NCBI GenBank assembly: GCA_037367405.1
Contig: JAZKJV010000094.1
Span: forward strand, 310,001 to 374,000
Direction: 5' to 3'
Length of the DNA: 64,000 nucleotides
Source of the DNA: Ottelia alismoides
Taxonomy: Eukaryota; Streptophyta; Magnoliopsida; Alismatales; Hydrocharitaceae
A model generated the notes under the pieces. That model saw only the letters and a program-made list of their open reading frames with translations. It ran no database searches and was not told the DNA's origin. A program made the translations under genes and the position numbers. Shown here in pieces: positions 36,179-49,729 of this stretch. Each line of letters opens with the position of its first letter. Positions within the stretch are counted from its first letter, which is position 1.

Positions 36179-37851
36179 AAACCGTTAACTCTACATAATT
36201 AGAAGGGTAAAAATTCGGGCTCGTCAGCGGGGCTCCAGCTATGGATAAAAGCTCTGCCCTGCTGTTGTTGGACTTCAACAGATCGGTGAAGAATCTAGAG
36301 GCGTCGACGATGAAGCTCCGACGTCGAGGAATAGCCAGGGAGGTCGAGCTCGTTGTGGCAGCGAGCACCCATCGGAGATGAAGCCTTTGAAATCCACTCT
36401 GGCGAAGGCTCCGATCATTGAATTATAATACATGCATGTGTCAGTACATAGCTGAAGCATACGTGTGTGGTGCGAAGTGAATGGAGTAAGTCCGGTGCGA
36501 GAAAAGGAGTGGGGGACCATAGCTCCGTCTCCGACGACCTGGAGAAGAGGTGGAGTGGCAGTGGTCAGGTGAGGGAGAATAAGAGAAGGCGAGCTAGGGG
36601 TAGCACGAGGATGAGCGAAGTGTGGATAAGCTGGTGCGGTGGTTAATTGTCGATGACAATGAGATCATGCACCTAATTAAATAAGAGAAATCAAAAGGAA
36701 AAGAAGAAGGAGCTTACTTGAAGATCGAGGCGGAGGGGGGTGGCTTGGGCCGAGCACTTGAAGGTGTGCTCCGATCATCGTTGGACTACCTCGGCCATGG
36801 GGAGTTGCTTGCCGGTGTGGTTAGGGTTGGGGCATGGCCTACCATGGCCAAGGGTCAACACCAGAGCTAGAGGCGATCGTCGCATTGTCGATTCCCCCAT
36901 CCATTGTCACCAGAAGGAAAAGAGATGCTGGGTCGTGGCCCTCGTAAAGGTGGACGGGGGGCAATGACGGTGGAGAAGGAGTATTTGACGGGGAATGGGA
37001 AGTGGTGCTAATGGTGGAAATCAAGGTTGGCGAGCGGAATATGGAGCGAGAGAGAGAGAGGGATGTGCAGAGCCACGCTGCCCGTGAGGATGACGGAGGA
37101 GCAGCTTGGACGGAGCAAGGTCAAAGGGGCGAGGGAGGTATCGAGAAGGTGGAAGAAATGGGAAGGGGCGAGTGATTCGATGTGGAGAATGTGGGAGAGA
37201 GTAAGAGATGATGGCTTGACCGTTGGATCTTACGATCCAACGATTGGGCAAAGAGCGCGAAGGGGCGGTCCTGATCTAATTGATCAGGATGCATCGACGG
37301 GCTATGGGCGAGGTGTGTGTGCCGTTGGATCTAGTGATCCAACGGTCAAGGAGTGAGCGGGGAAGGATGCTCCAGATGAGATCTGCAGGTAGATCGAAGG
37401 GCGAAGAATGGAAGTGGAATGGGCGGTTGAGATGAGTGTGCCTAAGAAGATCGAACTGTGCGGAGAAGAGACATGTGGCGCGAGGGGCGCGGGCCGTGTG
37501 GCTCGACCAGAAGGAGCTACGTGGCCCAATGAGATTATTCAGAATATAAAAAATCGAAAAGAAATAGAAGGAGGACGAATTAGGAAAAACTCAAAACATG
37601 AATGTTGTAGATCTTGATGAGATCTACAAGTTTCATGTTGACCAAAAAACCAAAATAAGTCAAACAAGAGGAGAAATAATCTTGGGAGTTTAAAGGTATA
37701 AAACACTGTATTTTTATGTTTTGTATTTTTTGTATTTTTTTATTTATTTTAAAAGCAAGATATTTACAGTTTTTACTTTGGTTTTTATTGACAAAAATTT
37801 AAGCTAGGGGATTAAAATATGGAAATTAGCATGATGAAACCAAGGTTCATC
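36179..37851. other. GC-rich flank, possibly the LTR of a related older element
   Basis: The segment ends GATGAAACCAAGGTTCATCA at 37851. That matches the style of the LARD-like LTR end (GATGAAATGGAGATTCATCA), and it contains paired GTTGGATC-GATCCAAC words (about 37213-37240 and 37324-37345). It may be half of an older related LTR into which the 14.8-kb element inserted. Short frames on both strands have no recognisable domain. Confidence 0.4.
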
Positions 37852-40800
37852 ATTGACCTGATATTGGCCTCCTAGACTGCAATTATACATTCTTAAAGAG
37901 GCAGATTTCCATATTATCATTAAGTCAAAGAATTGACTTAGCGAGATCGAGATAATTAAGACATATGTCGTATGTTATCACGTATAAACATGCATCCTCT
38001 AATCGGAGATAGGTGTCTTACTATATGTCTATGTACATTAAGCAGACCAGGTTGATGATCTAATTAAGGTCTACATACCGGCAAGACGGTGCGCATATGA
38101 GGGCATATGAGCAATACGATCTCTCAAAGGGATCATACAGGTTCTCTACTAGACCGGAAGACATGATCTCACTAATAAGTATTGGTATAAATCAAATTCC
38201 TACATTGGTCATCTTGTTTTGGAAACAACACAGGATTTGACGGTATGATATATGCTTTTGGAAAGCATAAGATCGATACCAATTCACAATGATCGAATGA
38301 GAAATTTAACGATAACACTCTGAAGGAGATTATTCAAATAAGATCAGAACTTCTGGTTCAATCATAGTCTTCCAATATACATGATGTACGGGTATTGGGA
38401 ATACTTGAGGGTGATGTGATCTTAATTGATTATATAACCATGACACTTCCATTCCGAGAGAATGATGAAACATGTTTGTATTTTAGTGACTCCACTCAGA
38501 AGATTAGTTATCTGATCTTGGTCCATATGTTGGATATTGTTCTGAATATGATTCGAATGCAATGAGAAGATTGGATTTCTTGTATGACCTGATCAAACGT
38601 ATCTGAGAGATCTTCTAGATCTGTATATGAGAGTAGATCTCACTATCCAGATCACTATATATGGAATATATAGTTGCTATGTCTTTATCTCCTAGTATTC
38701 TGTGGGAATGCAAATTATTCTTGAAAGAGTTCAAGAATTGTTCCAATCAAGACAATATCTGAATATTAAAAAATAAAGAAAAATATTGGTAATATAACTA
38801 GTAATTTAATGATGATTAATAATATGGATATATAGACATGTGTAGAGAGACGTCTTGGACAATTAAATTGAATGCAATTATCGTTGATGAGATTAATGTG
38901 GATAGTACTATCCACAATAATCATGAATAATATGGATGTGATGCACATTATCACAGAGAAAATAAATTGTTAATAGTGAAATAGATTCACATTGAGCAAT
39001 TAAATGTAAATATGATTTACATTTAGTTTGGATGGATGGATATGATTCATAAATATCAATGGTGTATTTGCAATTATCACACATAATTTGCAAATTATTT
39101 GGTGATTTTTTATTTATAAATATTCTGTGAATAAAGATTTAACGTAGTGAGATTATATTAAAAGAGATTGGAGAGAGAAATTTTCTCTCTATATATCTCA
39201 TGGTGGATGTCCACCCTCCTAATGAGGAAGGAGGCTATCTCCTTTCCTCGTTCTTGGAAGGTTGAGATTTATTTTGAGATTGAATTTTGGAGCAATGAAT
39301 TAAGAAATGATTTATTAATACTGAATTCTATTTTACTTGGAGTACAAATAAAGTTACTTAATCTCAATCATTGATTAATAGATTAGAGTGCATCTTAGTC
39401 ATCTAAATTTCTATAAAAGAATGACCCTAATATTCTCACATGCATAGAATAAGTTGAAACAATTGTTGTAACAACTCTCTCTCTACATGTCACCTCTCTC
39501 TCTCAACCCCTTGTGGCCATCCACCTAGGGTTTGTTGATTGAGTGATCGTCGTCATGCTACCAGACTAATTGCTCGTGGATATTCCTCTTCTTCGATGCT
39601 TCATGGTCTTGAAGAAGACGTCAACTTTCGTTAGACGAAATCAGGAGATTCTCCGCTCGGGTCATCACCTTAGACTATGAGAAGCATGCATCTCATCCAC
39701 GCGCCCACAAGTGCTTTATCATCGGATCAGATTTGAGACAAGAGGCCTCTTCCTTTAGAGGCTTTGAGATCGCGGTCAGGCTTCAAGAGATAAACCTTAT
39801 ACTTGTGTGATTATGATGAAAAGACATGGAAATTGTTCTCATGCCATGTTGTTTCATAGAATAAATTTAATTTCTACTGTCCCATCGACTAGTAGGACTA
39901 GTCGACCTAGATCGTATGCAATATGATCTCTACGCTTCCATGATGCATGAGTCCTTTAATGATTGCCCTCGCCTTCCTCCTCCCTTGGGCATGGCACCTA
40001 CAACCATAGCCCTGTTGTCTGGGGTGACACCTTGGACCATGCTTCCCCAACCTCGAGTCTCCTTCCCCTTTGTTTTGAACGTCATCATCCGAAGAAGAAG
40101 ATTCATCGACCACCACCAAAGGCCACCTCCTCTCGTGATTTTTGATTGACCAAATTAGGGTCAGTTACGATCGTTGATTAAGGAGAAGACCCTCCACCTT
40201 AGGATCAACCCCCGCCTCCATTACCGACGTTCATCTCACGCTCAAGAGCTTGTATTAGTAGGTCCAGGTATAACTCAAAATACAAGGACTACAATGAGTG
40301 ATATGGAGCACAAAATGCGGTAAAATAAAGCTAATGCATATGGCTAAAAAATAAATAAGAAAACAAGGTCACGTGACCTATACATGGAGCATTAGGGGCC
40401 TTCGATGATGGTCTCTCATCCCACCAATATTGTGATTGCAAACCACCAAAAGGAGGTCCGGATATTTTTGCAAAATCTACTTAGAAATATAGGATTTTAT
40501 ATGTGTATTTATGGGGTGTTTTATCTTGGATTTTGGAATTTTCAATTTTTATTTTTTTCTTTACGTTTTGAATATTTCATTATTTCTATACACTATTTCA
40601 GCACACACATATGTATATATTACTATTTTGTTTATCATGTACAGTACATAAAAATTGAGGAAGTCAAAATCCATGTCATACACCGATATACAATGAACAT
40701 ATTTTCGTATCTTTTAAATTTTGCAATTTTTTATTTTTATGTGCAAGCAGGATATACAAAGGAATAAAAAATTGAAATCAAATAAAAAGGATCTCATGAT

Positions 40801-41544
40801 TGCCTAATATAAAATATAGAAGATATAACATATCTGTAAAATAGATTCAAAATCATTTTTTCCACATATGGATCCAACTCAACTTCAAATTACTTCCATG
40901 GTTTAGAGTATTTAAATGATGAAGTAAAAGTGAGTAGGAATGGAATCCATAGTAGTAGCAAGCAAAGGAGGAAGGAAGGACCAAGGCACAGATGCTTTGA
41001 TCTCAAATGAAGAGAGGTGAGGGTAGACTCTCAAGTGAACGACTATCCAGGCCTACACACACACATACATCTCAGTCTCTAGTCTCCTTTTCAAAGCCTA
41101 TCCCTTTTAAGGATGCCACCGGGCCGACGGGAAATCAATGGCTACGAAATTTTTGACATTTTTAACTAACATTTTGATATAGATATTTTGAGCTCTAAAA
41201 AACAACTACTAACTACTAATATAAAAGGCGGCTCAAGCTAGCATATCTTAGTAGGTATTTCATTTCATATTAGATAATTTGATTTTAGTCAGATTTTGAT
41301 ATCTTTATTAAACATATCACTACTATGAAGAATATATAAAGCACCTCTAAATTATATCAAAGTTTGAATAAGATTATGTAGTTTGAAGAATATTATAATA
41401 GTATGTTAAAGAACTTTTATATATCCACTCTCGTCAGAGGTTCACAAGGCTCGATCAGGCTCAATTAGCTATGATGAAGTGAGGAATATGAAAAGTGCAT
41501 TCCTCCGGAGTACGTATGCATGAGATAAAAATTCTTGAATGCAA
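37852..41544. other. Intergenic sequence, nothing assigned with confidence
   Basis: 37860-39130 is AT-rich with many GATC/AGATCT words and no gene. 39130-39900 looks like an LTR or leader: a TATAAAAG word at 39413, then CT-rich sequence and a mixed leader. No partner LTR was found. 39900-40260 holds short competing frames. 40260-41540 is AT-rich. The 120-codon frame at 40405-40767 is Tyr/Phe/Ile-rich and not recognisable. Confidence 0.4.
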
Positions 41545-41549
41545 ATATA

Positions 41550-42125
41550 TGTTGGAGCAGCAGAAGATTGGTGGTGTATAAGAAGCAAATAAGAGGGAGA
41601 GAATATGGATCAATGCACAAGGTAGATGTAAACTTAAGAACTTCTTTTTACTAAAACTTGAACTTGCATACAACACTTGAACCTTTACAAGAAGAGGACT
41701 TACAATGTTAAAAATAAAGGAAGAGGGACTTACAACACTTGGAAGGAGGAGGACACTTGAGAGGCTCTTATATTGGTAGAGGATTTCTTGTTGTAGTTGT
41801 GTGTCAAATGAGGACCTCTTGGGTGGTATTTATAGGCCCCAACAGGGTGGAGATATTTTGGAAGAGGGATTTAGACTCCTCTTCCATGCTTATCCTTTAA
41901 GTAGAAATATCTAGATATTTTGGTGGGAGGTGGAGAAATATCTAGATATTTTCTCCACCTCTCTCTTTTCTAGAAACTTCTTTCAAGTACATATCTTCAT
42001 GAAACTTCTCCTTATGTGAGTAGAGGATATAGGCCCACATCTTCTCATATGGTGGAGTATTGTAGGCCCATGTGTATAATAGCCCATTAATACTTCATAG
42101 GCAAATTACAATTATATTTTCAACA
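41550..42125 (-). repeat. 3' LTR of the second Copia element
   Basis: TGTTGGAGCAGC to TTTTCAACA on the plus strand, so the ends are TG...CA in both orientations. Followed inward by the polypurine tract complement CCCCCTCTT. Confidence 0.93.
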
Positions 42126-42134
42126 CCCCCTCTT
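42126..42134 (-). promoter_or_regulatory. Polypurine tract of the second Copia element
   Basis: CCCCCTCTT (AAGAGGGGG on the coding strand) directly abuts the 3' LTR. Confidence 0.85.
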
Positions 42135-45100
42135 AATTTGTAATTTGCATTATCCTCCTTAAGTATTGGAACTTTTCTGTTGGAAATGGCTTTGTAAAAA
42201 TATCTGCAAGTTGATCCTCTATGTTGATGAACTCCAGCTTGATGTCGTCATTCTCCACTAGCTCGCGTACATAATGATGACGAAGTTCAATATGCTTTGT
42301 TCTTCCATGAAAGACTGTATTCTTCGTCATAGCAATGACTGACATGTTATCGCATAGTATAGTTGTTGGAAGAATATTTTCTTCTTGAATATCATAAAGA
42401 AGTCTTCTCATCCATACAGCTTCACATGATGCACTTGTAACAGAAATATATTCCACTTCAGCAGAGGAAAGGGCAATGGTCTTTTGCTTCTTAGAACTCT
42501 AAGATATGACTTTAGATCCCATGCAAAATAAATAACCCGATGTGCTTTTTCTATCATCTATAGATCCAGCCCATCACTATCTGAATAACCTTTGAGAGAG
42601 TTATCTTCTTCTGAAGTATATTTAATCCCAAAATTCATGGTACCTTGAACATAGCGAAGAATCCTTTTTGCGGCTGCATAATGAAGCTTGCTTAGCTTGC
42701 TCATAAATTTTGATACAACACTGACTGCATATACTATATCTGTTCTTGTGTTAGTTAAATATAACAAGAAGCCTACAAGACTCCTATAAAGAGAACCATC
42801 AGCTTCTTGAGCTTCATCATTTGCAGAAAGTTTTGTATTAACGGCCATAGGAGTTGCTTCTGGTTTGCAATTTAACATATGAAATTTCTTGAGAATATCA
42901 TGAACATATTTTTCTTGAGAGATAAATATTTCGCCTTCCTTCTGTTGAACTTGAATACCAAGAAAATATCTCATAAGATCGAGATCTGTCATTTCATATT
43001 CTTTCATCATTGCTTCCTTGAATTTTTCAATCATCTTGAAGGTAGGGGTGTAAACGGACCGAACCCTGAGCGAACCTATATTTTTTTAGGTTAGGTTCGT
43101 TTATTTAATCGAGCCTAAACTTGTGTTCAGGTTCGATTCGTTTATTTTCGAATCAAATCCGAATCGAACCTCTTTTTAAATGAATCGAACCTAAGCAAAT
43201 ATCGAACTTAAGAATTCAGAGGGAGTGAAAAGAAGAGAAATGGAAATATATATGTATTTACAATTAGAATAAATATTCATTTAGTTTTTTTCTTTATCTA
43301 ACTCATCTTCATCTTTGAAAAAAATATATTAATATGTATTCATCTCTTTGAAAAAAGTATAATTATAATATATTTTTACATATGTTCCGACGGGGATAAG
43401 GAATAAGAATAAATATGGAGATATTCAATAAGTGAGGTTTATACTTGTTCTGTTGATTTGAAGATAAAGAAGAGAAAAGCACTGACACATAGATGATGGA
43501 TGTTGTAAACACGATGTGACTATTTATTTTTGGATAGTTTATACCGAGATAAAACCTACTTATCCCGTAAATATCCAGTTATCTCTAGACAAAATTCACT
43601 TATCCTGGGACAAAATTGACTTATCTCAAAATAAAGGTCCACTTCTACAGATACGGATTTGTAAATATGTATATGTGCATGTTTGTCGAACTTTTAACGA
43701 ATCGAACCTGAGCGAACCTATGATTTTTTGATTCGGTTCGTTTATTTAATCGAGCCTAAACTTGTGTTCAGGTTCGGTTCGTTTATTTCCGAACCGAATC
43801 CGAATCGAACTTTTAGCGAGCCGAACTTGAGCGAATATCGAACTTGAGAATTCTCTTTCAGCCCTACTTGAAGGAATTGCTTGTATATATAAGATCATCA
43901 ACATAAAGACATACGATAAGGAAATTCTGCGTACCTTCTTTCTTCACATAAAGAGATGGCTCATTAGGACTTCTTAGAAATCCATTATCATGAAAATATC
44001 CATCAATTTAATTATTCCAAGCTCTTGGTGCTTGCTTTAAGCCATACAAGGCTTTACAGAGATGATAGACCTTTTCTTCATTATCTTTGGAGATATATCC
44101 TTGAGGTTGTTCAACATAAACCTCTTCTTCAAGATCTCCATTAAGAAATGCAGATTTAACATCAAATTGATAAACTGATAATTTCTTTTGAGTAGCAAGT
44201 GCAAGCAAAGTTCTAATTGTCTCCATACGAGCAACATGTGCAAAAGTTTCATTATAATCAATACCTTGTTGTTGCGAATAGCCTTTAGCAATCAATCGAG
44301 CTTTATGCTTGTGAATGGAGCCATCTTCATTATATTTGACTTTATAAATCCATTTAAGACTAATGACATCTTTATCCTTAGGACGGTCCACGAGCTCCCA
44401 AGTATGATTTTTATTAATGACAGCAATATCTTCATTCATTGCTTGAATCCATACTTCTTCTTTAGCTGCTTCTTCAAATTTTTGAGGCTCACAAGCAAAT
44501 AAAGCAATAGCAAAAGATGATGCATAAAATTTCTTAAAGAGACCGTACCTTTTGTTGTGGATGTTCTGAGTCAGAGACATTTGGCCCAACTGGTCTTTGA
44601 ATTGAAGGAAAAATATATTCATCATTTGGATTGTCTTCTTCAGCTGCAGCTTGCTTTTGTGGTACTGAAGAATTATCCCATTTCCATGAAGATGTTTCAT
44701 CAAAGATGACATCTCTAGATATAATTAGTTTTCTTTCTTTAGGCTCATATAATCTGTAAGCTTTAGATTCATCAGAATATCCAATGAAAATATATTTCTC
44801 TCCTTTTTCATCAAACTTTTCTTGTCTAACTTGAGATGGAATATGAGCATATGCAATAGAGCCAAAGATTTTGAAATGACTAACCTTGGCCTTCCTTTCA
44901 TACCAAGCTTCGTAAGGTGTCCTATCCAACACTGCTTTGGTAGGAGATCTATTCAATATATAAATTGCGGTATTTACTGCCTCTGCCCAAAATTTGTTAG
45001 GAAGACCCTTACCTTTCAGCATGCTTCTTGCCATCTCAACGATTGTTCGATTTCTTCTTTCAGCTACTCCATTTTGTTGAGGAGTGTATCTTGCTGTTAG

Positions 45101-46982
45101 CTCCTTCTTGATTCCTTGAGTTATGCAGAAGTCTTGAAATTCTTTGGATGTAAATTCTCCTCCACGATCTGATCGGAAGACTTTTATTTTTCTTCCACTT
45201 TGTTTCTCAACAAAAGCTATAAACTTGATAAAAAATAGAAAAGACTTCTGACTTTTCTTTCAAGAAGTAAACCCACATCATTCTACTATAATCATCAACA
45301 AATAATAGAAAGTATCTGTCTTCATTTATAGACGGAGTTTGATTTGGTCCACATACATATGAGTGTATCAACTCAAGTGGGGCTTTTGCTCTCCATGATG
45401 TCTTTGTAAATGACAATCTATGCATCTTGCCATATATGCATCCTTCACATATGCTTTCATCTTTCTTGATGAACGGAAGCCTGACAACTAAGTTCTTCTT
45501 CTTTAATAACATGAGGCTTCTAAATTTTAAATGTCCAAATCTTAAATGCCATAACATGGAATCATCCTTATTTATATCTTTAAAAGTATAACCTTCTTTT
45601 AAAGGCATTGATGATGGAAATACTTTATTTGGAGCCATTTTAATGTCTGCAATTAGTAACTTCCTTCTTTTATCAAAGATTTTGCATACTCCATTATCAA
45701 ATCTAAGAGAATGGCCATTATTCATAAGTTGGCCCCCACTTAAAAGATTATCAGTTAAGCCTGGAACATAGAGAACATCATGAATGAGTTTAGAAGTACC
45801 TTTCTTTGTTTGTACTGTAATAACTCATTTGTCTTCTACATTTTGCAGCTTTCCATCTCCAAGCTTAACTTGCGAAGTATGCCCTTTCTCAAGGCTCACA
45901 AATGCATCTTTATTCCATGTCATGTGGTTACTACAACCACTATCGACATACCAAATGCCTTTAGACACTTCTTTAGTATTCATGCAAGAATAAAGTAATG
46001 GATTGGAATCCTCATCTTTTGCAATATAATTAGACTCATTCTTTTGGAACCGGGAGTCCCTTTGAGAATGATTTGCAATTTTGCACATTTTGCAACGGAA
46101 TCTACAATCCTTAGATTCATGATTATCTTTCTTGCAAATAATGCAATGAGAAGAAGATTTTCTTGTACCTGGAGCTCTTTGATTATATCCTGCTTTGGAT
46201 CTTCCATTGTCTTGACCTCTGTAAGATTCATGTCTTCCATCATTCTCTTGTCTCCTTGCATATTGTCCCCTTCTTTGCTTGTCATGATCTCCGTTCTTGG
46301 AGATGTTCATTTTTATTTGAAATGCTTGCTCCAAGGGTTGAGTGGTGAACCTGCTAATTCTTTGCTCATGTGCTTCAAGTAAACCCATTAATTCAAATAT
46401 AGAGAGAGAAGATAAATCTTTAGATTCTTCAATGACAGCAACAATATGATCAAATTTAGCAGGCAAGCTCCTCAATATCTTTTCAACAACCTTCTTATCA
46501 GTAAAGGTATCACCATAACTTCGAATTTGATTTATAATAATAGAAGCTCTTGAAAAGAATCCTTGGATATTTTCACCATCTTTCATTAAGAGATTATCAA
46601 AATCCTTCTATAAAGATTGAAGCTTGATAGAAATTACCTTGGCAGATCCTTGAAATTCTTTCTTTAAAATCTCTCATGCTTCTTTAGAAGTAGTTGCTCC
46701 AGAAATACGAGGAAAGATAGATTTACTTACTTCTTGCTGAATGAAGAGAAGGGCCTTTGCATCTTTCTTCTTGTTCTCCTTGAGTTCTTTCTTCTTTCCT
46801 TCACTTAGTGAAGCAACTGCATCTTTAGTCTCCCCATAACCTTCTATAACAAGATCCCACAAGTCTTGTGAGATGAAGAGAGTCTTCATTTGAAGACTCC
46901 AATAATCATAACTTTCTCCATCAAATATAGGAATGGGGCTTTGGGTATAGTTGAATAAAGGTGTATTAGAGGTGGATGCCAT
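42133..46982 (-). pseudogene. Degenerate Copia gag-pol polyprotein (minus strand)
   Basis: Starts at ATG 46982 with a gag N-terminus (PIFDGESYDYWSLQMK). Gag continues to a zinc knuckle CIICKKDNHESKDC (about 46140). The protease motif is VDSGCSNHMTW (about 45920). Integrase has its zinc region (WHLRFGHL ... CEGCIYGK), DDYSRM, RSDRGGEF and NGVAERRN. RT has LIAKGYSQQQGIDY, FDVKSAFLNGDLEEEVY, LYGLKQAPRAW and YVDD just outside the hAT insertion (about 43890), then RNase H. Breaks: in-frame stops around 46590-46674, a frameshift near 45207, a stop after RAWNN at 44008, the insertion at 43043-43866, a one-base frameshift near 42565 and a TAG (W expected) near 42503. No functional polyprotein is expected. 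Confidence 0.93.
43035..43874. mobile_element. Non-autonomous hAT-like element nested in Copia RT
   Basis: An 824-bp insertion (43043-43866) has perfect 8-bp duplications CTTGAAGG (43035-43042 and 43867-43874) and short terminal inverted repeats (TAGGGGTGTAAACGG against the complement of CTTTCAGCCCTA). Both ends carry the same direct repeat of about 130-150 bp, rich in GGTTCG/CGAACC words, at about 43059-43200 and 43695-43830, with an AT-rich middle. The one short plus-strand frame inside (43516-43731) is not transposase-like. The 8-bp duplication points to hAT. Confidence 0.9.
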
Positions 46983-47030
46983 GATATGAAGAAATAAGAA
47001 AAGGATTCAACAAGGATGTAAGGATGAATA

Positions 47031-47043
47031 GGCTCTGATACCA
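47031..47043 (-). promoter_or_regulatory. Primer binding site (tRNA-iMet) of the second Copia element
   Basis: The minus strand reads TGGTATCAGAGCC, four bases inside the 5' LTR. This is a perfect match to the common plant Copia primer site. Confidence 0.9.
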
Positions 47044-47047
47044 AACT

Positions 47048-47624
47048 TGTTGGAGCAGCGGAAGATTGGTGGTGTATAAGAAGCAAATAAGAGGGAGAGA
47101 ATATAGATCAATGCAAAAGGTAGATGTAAACTTAAGAACTTCTTTTTACTAAAACTTGAACTTGCATACAACACTTGAACCTTTACAAGAAAAGGACTTA
47201 CAATGTTTACAATAAAGGAAGAGGGACTTACAACACTTGGAAGGAGGAGGACACTTGAGAGGCTCTTATGTTGGTAGAGGATTTCTTGTTGTAGTTGTGT
47301 GTCAAATGAGGACCTCTTGGGTGGTATTTATAGGCCCCAAGAGGGTGGAGATATTTTGGAAGAGGGATCTAGACTCCTCTTCCATGCTTATCCTTTAAGT
47401 AGAAATATCTAGATATTTTGGTGGGAGGTGGAGAAATATCTAAATATTTTCTCCACCTCTCTCTTTTCTAGAAACTTCTTTCAAGTACATATCTTCATGA
47501 AACTTCTCCTTATGTGAGCAGAGGATATAGGCCCACATCTTCTCATATGGTGGAGTATTGTAGGCTCATGTGTATAATGGCCCATTAATACTTCATGGGA
47601 AAATTACAAATTATATTTTCAACA
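47048..47624 (-). repeat. 5' LTR of the second Copia element
   Basis: A 577-bp copy of the LTR at 41550-42125, followed by the target duplication ATATA. Confidence 0.93.
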
Positions 47625-47629
47625 ATATA

Positions 47630-48590
47630 TTAGGAATTAGGTTTCGGTTCATATTAGTATTTGTAAAGGTGTGTATTTTTTATTTTTTTTATTTTTGTAT
47701 GTATTTTATGGAATTAATGCAAAAAAAGAATTATGTAAAATGGAATTGTATTAAAAATAGATATGTCAGTTTGCATGCATGCATGTATCATGTACATGTG
47801 TCCTATGATTTTATGTACAGTTTTGTAGCTTTTATAGGTTTTCGTATTTTTTTCCTACTTGTATTGAGTAGACGAAGTCTTTGGGTGAAGGTCATAAATA
47901 TACCTTGCAGTCTTATTTACTGTGGTTTTCTTGACCAATTTGGCACAGATATGCATGCATATAGTCTATCTTTTATTTATTTCTTTATTTGCATATTTGT
48001 ATATATGTTTGAACAAGTATCTCTTTACAAGCATGTCAAGAAAACTTCACCACGTGCAAATTAGAGCAAATATGATGCAATCACTTTTTAAAGCTAGTCA
48101 AGTAGTTCTCACGCAAACGGTTGTTCTCTCGTTCTCTGTCGGACGGCCTCCTCAACGAGGTCGTGGTGACACCGTCACGGCCTCGTCGATGGACTCTCCA
48201 AGGGCCCCTTGTGCTCTTGATGCATCCATGTCTGCACGAGCTCGATCCGACCTCTTTCATCTCTGTCTATTAGCTATCACACTAAATGAACATCAAATAG
48301 CTACGGGGACTGGGGAGTATGCATGGAGATGGAATGGTCACCTCTATTTATAAGAAGTTTCCCCTATAAAAGACAAGATAGATTAAAAAGAGAGAACAAA
48401 GAGAGGAATAGAGAAACAATGAGAAAAAGACGAATGGAAAAGGGACCCCAATCATTAGCAGAGGAGAGGACAAAATCTAAGATTCATTTGCGGTTATACA
48501 TGCCTTCTAACTGCTGCAACTTATATAATATTCTGATATCCCTGATCATAGGAGGGGCATTCCCATAACAAAAAGATGTCCTTCAACAAG

Positions 48591-48621
<31 letters not shown>

Positions 48622-49023
48622 CTGTTGATTTAAAACGCTGCCATTCAAAGGAATATGATATAAATCTCATCATTACCATTTCCTCATACCAGTCCATTTA
48701 CTGGCACTGTGGACCTGTGGTTGACCATGTGGATAGTGGACTTTGATCTTTAGGGATAAAGATTCAGATCATGGATATTACCTGTTCTAAAGAAAAGGCC
48801 CCGTCACAAGATGACAAAATCCCAGGAATATGCCATCAAGAAAACAACATTTTTTGTCACGTGACCTTACTCATGTTCTTCTGTGTTTTGATGTTTATGA
48901 ATTCCATAGATTTGGATTGTATTTTCCAAAGTTAAAATATGTTAACTGCGACTAAATAGGATATAACCGGATCCACATTAATAAAATCTAGCATTTGCAA
49001 TCATACAACACATTCATATACCC
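47630..49023. other. Intergenic sequence with an AAT microsatellite
   Basis: AT-rich to 48100, then a slightly GC-rich patch (48110-48300). The frames at 47570-48064 and 47922-48353 overlap each other and the Copia LTR and show no family features. An (AAT)n run of about nine to ten units lies at about 48592-48621. Confidence 0.5.
48592..48621. repeat. (AAT)n microsatellite
   Basis: Uninterrupted trinucleotide run of about 30 bp, likely length-variable between individuals. Confidence 0.85.
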
Positions 49024-49584
49024 ATCTTGATCAAGGTTTGAAAAACGAAAGGCGGAACGGAGCGTTTTCCCTAGAAGCGAGGTGAGGTGTAGCCTCGAGG
49101 CGGTCAAGGCGTAAGCCTCAGTTTGTATAGGGAAATAAGTATAAAATGTATAATAAATATATTTATTGGTGAAATAATCTAATCTGACAAACATGTAATA
49201 TATAACAATGTAATATATGATGATATTATGAAGATAAGAACATGAAAAAAAAAGATGGCAATGCTATTCATCTTGCATAAATATATACCAACAACTATGC
49301 CTTTATAAACATCTAAAAATACCAATAGAACTAATTATTTTCTTTAAAAATGCTTGAAAAAATCCCTAACACATCACTTATTAAAGCCGATCACGTGTGA
49401 TGCACATGACCCACTTAAATTTAAAACCGCCTCAGCTATCGCCTCACAACACCTCGAGACGCAACCGCCTCAGGACGTTTTCCCCTTCAAAGCACCCGCC
49501 TCAGGAAAAGGTTGAGACGTACGCCTCAGCACCAAATGTAACCACCTCGCTTCGAGCCGCGATTTTTCATTCCATGATCTTGAT
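49024..49584. mobile_element. hAT-like MITE with 8-bp TSD
   Basis: A 545-bp element (49032-49576) between perfect duplications ATCTTGAT (49024-49031 and 49577-49584). Ends are CAAGGTTTGAAAAACG and the complement of CGCGATTTTTCATTCCATG. The subterminal regions hold many GCCTC/GAGGC words (AGCCTCGAGGCGG, CCGCCTCAGG) in both orientations, as in other hAT-like elements of this window. It is non-coding. Confidence 0.85.
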
Positions 49585-49729
49585 GCATAAATATAATTAA
49601 AAATTGATTTGTAATTATATGTAACATTTATGCATTCTATCACCATATTTGAAACAATTGTTATGAAATAGATAAATTTAATATCTATATTTCTTACGCA
49701 ACCTACAAAACATGTATAATTAAAGTAAA

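Larger units (their letters stand above)
41545..47629 (-). mobile_element. Second Copia LTR retrotransposon, with nested hAT-like insertion
   Basis: LTRs of 576-577 bp (41550-42125 and 47048-47624) and perfect target duplications ATATA (41545-41549 and 47625-47629). The interior on the minus strand runs primer site, gag, protease, integrase, RT, RNase H, polypurine tract. LTRs differ at about 15 positions by eye (roughly 2.6 percent). The protein style resembles the Tork/Tnt1 group. An 824-bp hAT-like element sits within the RT region, and several stops and frameshifts lie elsewhere, so it is not autonomous. Confidence 0.95.

Noticed and set aside
40405..40767. 120-codon frame as a membrane protein gene
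   Set aside because: AT-rich DNA gives Tyr/Phe/Ile-rich translation by chance; there is no conserved pattern or nearby exons.
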